Part shown: piece by piece, positions 7,460 through 12,874 of the stretch | Numbering within the stretch: the first letter of the stretch is position 1 | How the letters are laid out: every line of letters begins with the position of its first letter | Notes under the pieces: generated by a model | The model's input: the letters and a program-made list of their open reading frames with translations, nothing else | Databases searched by the model: none | Told to the model about the DNA's origin: nothing | Origin: CAVPGH01 sp046726955 | GTDB lineage: Bacteria > Acidobacteriota > Vicinamibacteria > Fen-336 | DNA length: 18,985 bases | Direction of reading: 5' to 3' | Assembly (NCBI GenBank): GCA_046726955.1 | Contig: JBKPBQ010000308.1 | Span: 1 to 18,985 of the forward strand | Position numbers and translations under genes: made by a program

Positions 7460-8137
7460 GTGTCTCAAGGCAACGTGATCACTCTACGCGGCGTCGAGAA
7501 ATCGTTCGAGCAGGGCCCCACGCGCGTGTGGGTGCTCCGGCGCATCGACCTGGACGTGAAGGACGGGGAGTTCGTCTCCATCATGGGCCCCTCCGGCGCC
7601 GGCAAGTCGACGCTCCTCCACGTGCTGGGGATGCACGACAGCTCGTGGTCCGGCGAGTACTTCCTGCTTGACCAGCCGGTGCACGCGCTCGACCGGAAGA
7701 AGAGGGCCGAGCTGCAGAAGCGGAGCATCGGCTTCGTGTTCCAGAGCTATCACCTGCTCGACGACCTCACGGTCTACGAGAACCTCGAGATCCCGCTGTC
7801 CTATCGGGACGTGAAGAAGAGCGAGCGCCAGTCGATCGTCGCGGACACGCTCGACCGCTTCGGCATCGTGGCCAAGAAGGACCTCTACCCCAACCAGCTC
7901 TCCGGCGGCCAACAGCAGCTGGTGGCGGTGGCTCGCGCGGTCGTGGCCAACCCCAAGGTCATCCTCGCCGACGAGCCCACGGGCAACCTCCACAGCAGCC
8001 AGGCCCGCGAGATCATGGAGCTCTTCCAGCGGCTGAACCGCGAGGGCACCACGATCGTCCAGGTCACGCACTCCGAGGCCAACGCGGCTTACGGACACCG
8101 CGTGATCAAGATGTCCGACGGCTGGATCGTCACCTGA
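7460..8137 (+). CDS. ABC transporter ATP-binding protein, MacB/LolD/FtsE type, orphan
   Basis: The 225-residue protein is a complete nucleotide-binding domain: Walker A GPSGAGKST (43-51), Q-loop Q95 (FVFQSYHLL), signature LSGGQ (147-151), Walker B VILADEP (167-173) and H-loop H204. Length and the ADEPTGNL motif place it with the MacB/LolD/FtsE group that powers FtsX-type permeases acting on the periplasm. Two usually conserved residues differ: the arginine after LSGGQQQ is L154, and the D-loop reads NLHSS where NLDS is usual. The start is GTG 7460 without a strong ribosome-binding site; the preceding response-regulator gene ends 50 nt before. No permease is adjacent; the nearest is encoded at 12875 and lacks an ATPase of its own. 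Confidence 0.92.
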   Translation: MSQGNVITLRGVEKSFEQGPTRVWVLRRIDLDVKDGEFVSIMGPSGAGKSTLLHVLGMHDSSWSGEYFLLDQPVHALDRKKRAELQKRSIGFVFQSYHLLDDLTVYENLEIPLSYRDVKKSERQSIVADTLDRFGIVAKKDLYPNQLSGGQQQLVAVARAVVANPKVILADEPTGNLHSSQAREIMELFQRLNREGTTIVQVTHSEANAAYGHRVIKMSDGWIVT

Positions 8138-8268
8138 CTCATCGGCGTCGAGGCTGATCGGACCTGGGACGCGCTTGTGCGCGCGCGGACGAGGCGGGGC
8201 GTTCAAGAGTTTGAGCGCTGGTCCTTCAAGCGTCACGCGATCAACGACTTCTGGCGACCGACGCCAGC

Positions 8269-8284
8269 TGGCACGCCGTTTGGT
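8269..8284 (+). promoter_or_regulatory. candidate sigma-54 promoter upstream of the second Fis-like gene
   Basis: The site reads TGGCACG-CCGT-TTGG-T, preceded by C. The -24 half matches the sigma-54 consensus exactly and spacing is correct, but the -12 half ends in GG instead of GC. The predicted start near 8295 leaves room for the strong GGGAGGG ribosome-binding site ahead of ATG 8310. Confidence 0.4.
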
Positions 8285-8309
8285 GTCCTTTCGACGTCGG
8301 GAGGGACCC

Positions 8310-8528
8310 ATGTTGCATGGTACGAACGGCAGCCGCAGCCTCCGAGATCTCCTCGACGAGTACGAGAGATCGTTGATCGTCTCCGCGCTCGAGGGGACGG
8401 GCGGGCACCAGCGCCGCGCTGCCCAGATCCTCGGCGTGCTGCCTACGACGCTGCACGAGAAGATGAAGCGGCTGGGGCTGCGGCCGCGGCCGGTACAGGA
8501 CGCGTCCGCGCAGCTCGGCGCCGCCTGA
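8310..8528 (+). CDS. stand-alone Fis-type helix-turn-helix protein
   Basis: The 72-residue protein consists almost entirely of a Fis/HTH_8 domain: LLDEYERSLIVSALEGTGGH, then QRRAAQILGVLPTTLHEKMK and RLGLRPR. It closely resembles the protein encoded at 4034-4300, with the probable recognition segment LGVLPTTL and EKMKRLG identical. GGGAGGG sits about 5 nt before ATG 8310, which fixes the start; the open frame extends upstream, but the encoded residues look noncoding. There is no receiver or AAA+ domain, so it cannot itself activate sigma-54. It lies between the ABC ATPase and a GNAT gene on the same strand and follows a candidate sigma-54 site. Its target is unknown. Confidence 0.83.
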   Translation: MLHGTNGSRSLRDLLDEYERSLIVSALEGTGGHQRRAAQILGVLPTTLHEKMKRLGLRPRPVQDASAQLGAA

Positions 8529-8556
8529 GACTCTCTCGGGCGTAGACTCGGAGGCC

Positions 8557-9042
8557 GTGAGCGGCGAGGCGAAGATCCGTCCCGCGTCGGGGCCGGAGGA
8601 CATCGAGACCGCGCGGAAGCTCTTCCGCGAATACGCCGACGGTCTCGGAGTCGACCTCGCCTTCCAGGGTTGGGAGCGCGAGCTCCGCGAGCTGCCCGGC
8701 GACTACGCGCCTGCCCGCGGCGCGCTCTTCCTGGCCGAGCTCGAAGGCGTGCCCGTCGGCTGCGTGGCGCTCCGTCCCCTCGACCCTCCCTTTTGCGAGA
8801 TGAAGCGGCTCTACGTGCGTCCGGAGGGCCGCGGCACCGGCCTCGGCCGTCGGCTCGCCGAGCACGTCATCGAGGAGGGACGGCGCCTCGGCTACGCGGC
8901 GATGCGCCTCGACACGCTGCCGGCGATGGCCGACGCGCAGGCCCTCTACCGCCGATTGGGCTTCCGCGAGATCCCCGCCTACCGCTACAACCCGATCGCG
9001 GGCTCGCTGTTCATGGAGCTGGATCTCCGCCGCTCGCCCTGA
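8557..9042 (+). CDS. GNAT-family N-acetyltransferase
   Basis: The 161-residue protein shows the GNAT fold. Motif A is CEMKRLYVRPEGRGTGLGRR with the R-x-x-G-x-G pyrophosphate loop for acetyl-CoA, followed by a helix and the closing motif ADAQALYRRLGFREIPAY and YNP. The acceptor substrate is unknown. The start is GTG 8557. GGAGG is only 2 nt before it, too close for normal use, while TAGACT at 8543-8548 resembles a -10 box, so a short-leader transcript is possible. The gene follows the Fis-like gene after 28 nt and is convergent with the thiamine-diphosphate enzyme, the two stop codons being only 3 nt apart. Confidence 0.9.
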   Translation: MSGEAKIRPASGPEDIETARKLFREYADGLGVDLAFQGWERELRELPGDYAPARGALFLAELEGVPVGCVALRPLDPPFCEMKRLYVRPEGRGTGLGRRLAEHVIEEGRRLGYAAMRLDTLPAMADAQALYRRLGFREIPAYRYNPIAGSLFMELDLRRSP

Positions 9043-9045
9043 CCG

Positions 9046-10671
9046 TCAGCCCGACCGTGCGCGGGGGTGCTGCGCGAAGTACTCGGCGGGGTCCACGAGC
9101 GCGTCGACGACCACCGGGCGGTCGATGCGCAGCCCCTCACCGACCGCGTCCTCGAGCGCCTCCATCGTTTCCACGCGGCGCGTCCACGCCCCGAGGCCGG
9201 CCGCGGCGGCCGCGAAGTCCACGCGCCCGTAGCGCACGCCGTGCGTCGGATAGCCGCGCCTCTTCTGGGCGACGTCGATCAGGCTCAGGGCGTCGTCGTT
9301 GAAGACGACGGTCACGAAGTGGATGCGCTCGCGCACGCACGTCTCCACCTCCGCGAGCGTCATGCCGAAGCCGCCGTCTCCGATCGTGCAGAGCACGGGG
9401 CGGTCGGGAAACTCGAGCCGCGCGGCCATGGCCGCGGGAAAGGCGTAGCTCATCGCCGAGAGCCCGTTCGACTCGAAGAACTGCAGCGGCTCGTAGCTCG
9501 TCCACGCCTGCGTCGTGATCGACTTGATCGAGCCCACGTCGGTCGCGAGGACGCCGTCGCGGGGCAGGAGGGCGCGGAGCGCCCGCGTCAGCTCGTAGCC
9601 GGAGAGCCCGTGCGGACGCGCCGCCGGGCGAAGCGCCTCGTGCAGCCTCTCGCGAAACCGCGCCGGGACGGTCGGCTCCCACTCGAACGCCGGCCGCGGT
9701 CGCCGCAGGAGCGCTTCGAGCGAGGCCGCGACGTCGCCCACGGCTTCGCACCGCGGCCGGAACTCGCCGCTCGCGATGCTCAGAGGGCCGACGGAGACGA
9801 GCGGCCGAGTCTGGTGCCAGAGCTTGTCGGACTCCACGGGGTCGAACCCGACGCCGAGGAGGACGTCCGCCTCCTCGAAGAGCTCGACCACGAGGCCGTC
9901 GCCCGCCACCCCCGCGCACACGCCACAGAAGAGCGGATGGTCCTCGGGGAGCATCCCCTTGGCCTTGGGCGTGACGAACGTCGGCGCGCCGAAGCGCTCC
10001 ACGAACGTCCTGACGGTCGCTGCGTCCTTCCGCGGATCGAGGTCGAGGCCGAGGATCACGACGGGCTTCCGAGCCTCGGCGAGCGCCTTGGCCACGCGAT
10101 CCACGTCCTCGTCGCTCGCCGCAGGGATCGCGGGCGGGCGGAGAGGAATCGTCTCCGCCGCTGCGGTCGACCGGTCGTCCTCCCGGGCCACGTCGCTGGG
10201 AAGCGCGAGGTGCACTGGTCCCATGCGCGGGGAGACGGCGGTGAGGATTGCCCGCCGGACCTTCGCCTCGGTGTCCGCGCTGTCGAGTGTCACCGCGTCC
10301 TTCGTGAACGGGCGGTAGACCGCGTTCAGGTCGAGCTGCTGGTGCGTTGCGTAGGGAACGGCCGCGCGCGGCAGCGAGGCCGTGATGGCGAGGACGGGAG
10401 AGCGATCGAGGTACGCGTTGGCGACGCCGAGGGTCATGTTCACGGCGCCGGGCCCGAGCGTCGAGACGCAAACGCCGGGCCGCCCCTGGATCTGGCCGGT
10501 CACGTCGGCCATGAAGGCCGCAGTCGCTTCGTGGCGGACGAGGAGGAATCGGATGTCCGCGCGGCGGGCCGCTTCCAGGAAGTCCAGGACCTCTCCGCCG
10601 GGCAGGCCGAACATCCGCGTGACTCCGGCCTCGCGGAGCGTGCGGGCGAGGACGTCGGCGCAGGAGGCCAC
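9046..10671 (-). CDS. thiamine-diphosphate-dependent enzyme, acetolactate-synthase-like
   Basis: The 541-residue protein has the three-domain layout of the IlvB-like superfamily. An N-terminal pyrimidine-binding domain carries catalytic glutamate E48 (LLVRHEATAAFMAD), followed by a central domain. The C-terminal cofactor domain has the motif GDGGF (431-435) through N458, which binds magnesium diphosphate. It is near the length of acetolactate synthase catalytic subunits and related decarboxylases/carboligases, but no IlvN regulatory subunit gene is nearby, so a true acetolactate synthase role is not supported and the substrate is unknown. The start is GTG 10671 with no strong ribosome-binding site. 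The dienelactone hydrolase gene ends 22 nt upstream, suggesting one transcript. Confidence 0.88.
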   Translation of the reverse strand: MASCADVLARTLREAGVTRMFGLPGGEVLDFLEAARRADIRFLLVRHEATAAFMADVTGQIQGRPGVCVSTLGPGAVNMTLGVANAYLDRSPVLAITASLPRAAVPYATHQQLDLNAVYRPFTKDAVTLDSADTEAKVRRAILTAVSPRMGPVHLALPSDVAREDDRSTAAAETIPLRPPAIPAASDEDVDRVAKALAEARKPVVILGLDLDPRKDAATVRTFVERFGAPTFVTPKAKGMLPEDHPLFCGVCAGVAGDGLVVELFEEADVLLGVGFDPVESDKLWHQTRPLVSVGPLSIASGEFRPRCEAVGDVAASLEALLRRPRPAFEWEPTVPARFRERLHEALRPAARPHGLSGYELTRALRALLPRDGVLATDVGSIKSITTQAWTSYEPLQFFESNGLSAMSYAFPAAMAARLEFPDRPVLCTIGDGGFGMTLAEVETCVRERIHFVTVVFNDDALSLIDVAQKRRGYPTHGVRYGRVDFAAAAAGLGAWTRRVETMEALEDAVGEGLRIDRPVVVDALVDPAEYFAQHPRARSG

Positions 10672-10693
10672 GGTCGGCGGCGGGGGCCGGCTC

Positions 10694-11530
10694 CTACTCG
10701 AGGTTCTGGCGGAGGAACGCGATCGTGCGCGGCCAGGCTTTCTCGGTGGCGCGGCGGTTCGCGCCTTCGCGTCCTGCCTGGTCGCGCAGGAAGCCGTGCC
10801 CGGCTCCGTCGTAGACCTCCGTCGCGTACGTCTTGCCGAGCTTCTTCATCTCCGCCGCCACGGGCTCGATCGTCGCGTTCACCCGTGCGTCGTCGCCTCC
10901 GTAGAGGCCGAGCACCGGCGCCTTGACGCGAGCGAGCTCCGGCACCTCGGGTCCGCTGCCGTAGTACACGACTGCAGCATTGAGGCCGGCCTGGGCCGCC
11001 GCGTAGGCGAAGCTGCGCGCGCCGCCCCAGCAGAAGCCGATGGTCGCGGTCTTGCCGGTGGCCGCGGGCAGCTTCATCACCCACTCGCGCACTGCGTCGA
11101 GCCCCGCGTTCACCTCCTCGGGCTTGAGGCCGCGAATGAGCCCCACCACCTCGTCGCGGCTCGTCGTGGATTCCGTGCCGCCGCCGCCCGGACCACGGCC
11201 GGACACGAGGTCCGGCGCGACCGCGATGAAGCCCTCGGCAGCGAGGCGGTCGGCCACCGCCCGGATCCAGTCGCTGAGCCCGAAGATCTCGTGGATGACG
11301 ATCACGACCGGCGCCTTGTCTTTGCGCTCGGGGTAGACGATCCAGGTGCGCAGGGGTGTCGCCGTGCCCGGCACCTTGACGTCCACGTACTCGCCGTGGC
11401 GCGGGGACTTCTCGAGAATGGCCTTGGCGTCGTCCTGCCCGGCGGGCAGCGAGGCGTTCGGGCTGGGGGACGGCGTCGGAGCGGCCTGGGCGAAGAGCGC
11501 GAGCGCAGAGAGGGCGAGGTGCACGTGCAT
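10694..11530 (-). CDS. secreted dienelactone hydrolase family protein
   Basis: The 278-residue alpha/beta-hydrolase has a probable signal peptide (hydrophobic residues 5-16, then a proline/serine-rich stretch). The dienelactone-hydrolase catalytic set is visible: E81 in IHEIFG, nucleophile C167 in IGFCWGG, an aspartate at 213/214 in YGGDDARV, and H245 in GAGHGF. Cysteine, not serine, as nucleophile is typical of this family, which hydrolyses enol-lactones and other esters. ATG 11530 is chosen because GGAGG lies 5 nt upstream; a longer open frame exists but encodes no recognisable extension. The gene is followed closely by the thiamine-diphosphate enzyme and preceded by the nucleotidyltransferase-like gene, all on the minus strand. 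The substrate is unknown. Confidence 0.9.
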   Translation of the reverse strand: MHVHLALSALALFAQAAPTPSPSPNASLPAGQDDAKAILEKSPRHGEYVDVKVPGTATPLRTWIVYPERKDKAPVVIVIHEIFGLSDWIRAVADRLAAEGFIAVAPDLVSGRGPGGGGTESTTSRDEVVGLIRGLKPEEVNAGLDAVREWVMKLPAATGKTATIGFCWGGARSFAYAAAQAGLNAAVVYYGSGPEVPELARVKAPVLGLYGGDDARVNATIEPVAAEMKKLGKTYATEVYDGAGHGFLRDQAGREGANRRATEKAWPRTIAFLRQNLE

Positions 11531-11604
11531 GGCGACCTCCGAGTCGGAAGCCGCCATTCTAACCACCGGTCGCGGCTCGTGGGACCTGCTGTTCGTCGAG
11601 TCGG

Positions 11605-12210
11605 CTAGGAGCGCCGCCGGCCCCTTCGCGGGCGCCCCGAGCGGGTCGCCTGAGCGGCTCGCTGCTCGCGAGCCTGGGCGCGGAGACGAGGGTCCTCGAG
11701 AAGGCCCCGAAATCGATCCTCGAGGCGGTAGGCGGCGGCCGCGGCACGGGCGCTCTCGGCCTCGTCCGGATAGAGGAGGACGAGCATGGCGGCGTCTACG
11801 AGGTCCGCGATGCCTCCGGCGCGCATCTTCAACAGCAGGAGATCCTGGAGATCGACGACGCGGAGCGTCCGGCCCTCGGCGGAAACCGCGTGCGTCTTCT
11901 CCCATCGGATCACGACGAGCGGAGGCAGAACGTCGAAACGAACGCCGTCGAGCGTCCCCGTGACGGTGGAAAAGTCGCCCTCGAGCATGTCGCGCTTCCG
12001 GAGCACCGCCTCGATTCCGGCGTCGCGCAGCCGCGCCACGACGTCGGCCAGGGGCAGGCGCGAGACCAGGTCGACGTCATCGGTGGCCCGCACGTACCCG
12101 TGCGCGGCGACCGCGAGCGCCCCCACGATCGCGGTCTCGCCAGGTCCGATCGCGGCGGCGAGCCGGCCGGCCACTGCCAGAAGGTCGCGTGACGGCTTCG
12201 TCTTCTTCAT
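11605..12210 (-). CDS. nucleotidyltransferase-fold protein (AbiEii/MenA-like)
   Basis: The 201-residue protein shows the minimal nucleotidyltransferase pattern: AIVGALAVAAHG near residue 30, RATDDVDLV with the DxD metal pair (D45, D47), and a third acidic residue at D93 in GVRFDVLPP. A following helix pair, DLQDLLLLKMRAGGIADLVD, resembles the segment after the catalytic core in AbiEii/AbiGii-type toxins. The last 20 residues are strongly basic. Its ATG overlaps the PadR stop by ATGA (12207-12210), so it is translationally coupled. The glycine motif has one G where toxins often have GG. A toxin role is inferred; a housekeeping nucleotidyltransferase-like protein is the alternative. Confidence 0.75.
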   Translation of the reverse strand: MKKTKPSRDLLAVAGRLAAAIGPGETAIVGALAVAAHGYVRATDDVDLVSRLPLADVVARLRDAGIEAVLRKRDMLEGDFSTVTGTLDGVRFDVLPPLVVIRWEKTHAVSAEGRTLRVVDLQDLLLLKMRAGGIADLVDAAMLVLLYPDEAESARAAAAAYRLEDRFRGLLEDPRLRAQAREQRAAQATRSGRPRRGRRRS

Positions 12211-12611
12211 GGCGCGTGCGGCTCGCGCATGGCGTCGCGAAGGGCCAAGGCGGCCGCGCTCGCCCGCGCGCTGCGGCGGAGGCGCTCCACCATCCGAGCC
12301 CGGGTTCGCGGCGGGGTGAGGGAGGGAGTCGTGGCGATCCCGAGGAGCGCGGCGAGCTCGTCCCTGCGACGCATCGCGAGCCGCACTCCATCGACGGTCA
12401 GCTCGTAGATTCGCCGCGCGGGACCCGTCCCGGCATCCTCGATCCGGCTCCGAACGAGGCCTCGGGCTTCGAGCTTCCGCAAGGCGGGATAGACGCTCGC
12501 CGGCCGGAGTCTCCCGCCGCGAGCGTGGACTCGCCGCATGAGCTCGTGCCCGTAGGCGGGGAGTGCGAGCTCGAGAAGAATCAGCGTCTTGGCTTCGAGC
12601 GGAGCCTCCAT
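12207..12611 (-). CDS. PadR-family transcriptional regulator
   Basis: The 134-residue protein has the PadR winged helix at its N-terminus: LILLELALPAYGHELMRR, then LRPASVYPALRKLEARGLVR and a wing through GPARRIYELTVDG, followed by a helical dimerisation tail. ATG 12611 is the start. No Shine-Dalgarno precedes it, but TATACT lies 7 nt upstream on the coding strand, which suggests a leaderless or very short-leader transcript. A perfect 15-bp palindrome overlaps this region and is a likely autoregulatory operator. The downstream nucleotidyltransferase gene overlaps by 4 nt. The gene diverges from an orphan permease gene 263 nt away, and PadR genes next to such permeases are common in Acidobacteriota, so both directions may be controlled. 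Confidence 0.88.
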   Translation of the reverse strand: MEAPLEAKTLILLELALPAYGHELMRRVHARGGRLRPASVYPALRKLEARGLVRSRIEDAGTGPARRIYELTVDGVRLAMRRRDELAALLGIATTPSLTPPRTRARMVERLRRSARASAAALALRDAMREPHAP

Positions 12612-12618
12612 CGGCCGA

Positions 12619-12637
12619 AGTATATCAATTTTTGATA
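12619..12637 (-). promoter_or_regulatory. PadR promoter with palindromic operator
   Basis: TATCAA-TTT-TTGATA at 12623-12637 is a perfect inverted repeat in an AT-rich island within GC-rich DNA. On the minus strand it runs into TATACT (12624-12619), a good -10 hexamer ending 7 nt before the PadR ATG. Repressor binding here would block the -10 box. Operator use is inferred from position and symmetry. Confidence 0.5.
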
Positions 12638-12753
12638 ATCGGCCCGCCCCTGGGTACGGCCGGGAGCGGCGGGAAGGACGCGCCTTCCGCTATCCGACGC
12701 CCGTTCCTGGGACGGAGCCGTTCCGGCGCCGAACACCGACGGCCGCGAGCCCC

Positions 12754-12798
12754 AGCGCCAACGTCATGGAGATCCTTGATGGCCCTAGGGTTGGCGCT
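12754..12798. repeat. 9-bp perfect inverted repeat upstream of the permease promoter
   Basis: AGCGCCAAC (12754-12762) and GTTGGCGCT (12790-12798) are exact inverted copies 27 nt apart, with the palindrome CCCTAGGG (12783-12790) adjoining the right arm. The right arm ends 11 nt before the candidate sigma-54 -24 element, so this could be an activator-binding site or a leader hairpin of a transcript starting further upstream. Confidence 0.45.
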
Positions 12799-12809
12799 TT
12801 CTGCGGCCC

Positions 12810-12825
12810 TGGCACGTCGATTGAC
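12810..12825 (+). promoter_or_regulatory. candidate sigma-54 promoter upstream of the permease
   Basis: The site reads TGGCACG-TCGA-TTGA-C, preceded by C. The -24 half matches the sigma-54 consensus exactly with correct spacing; the -12 half has GA where GC is expected. The predicted start near 12836 gives a leader of about 39 nt containing the GGGAGG ribosome-binding site. Confidence 0.4.
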
Positions 12826-12874
12826 TTCACCCACTCTGAATGAGCCGGCGCACGCAGTCTCCGGGAGGCGCCCG

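Noticed and set aside
7445..7460. TGGCATA-GTGC-TCGG before the ABC ATPase as a sigma-54 site
   Set aside because: The -12 half does not match and the predicted start would fall inside the gene.
9067..10926. Long plus-strand open frame opposite the ThDP enzyme
   Set aside because: Shadow of a real minus-strand gene with intact E48 and GDGG motifs; the translation is low-complexity arginine-rich.
12144..12210. Frameshift or fusion suspected at the PadR/nucleotidyltransferase junction
   Set aside because: The ATGA overlap is clean and both proteins have complete cores, which fits ordinary translational coupling.
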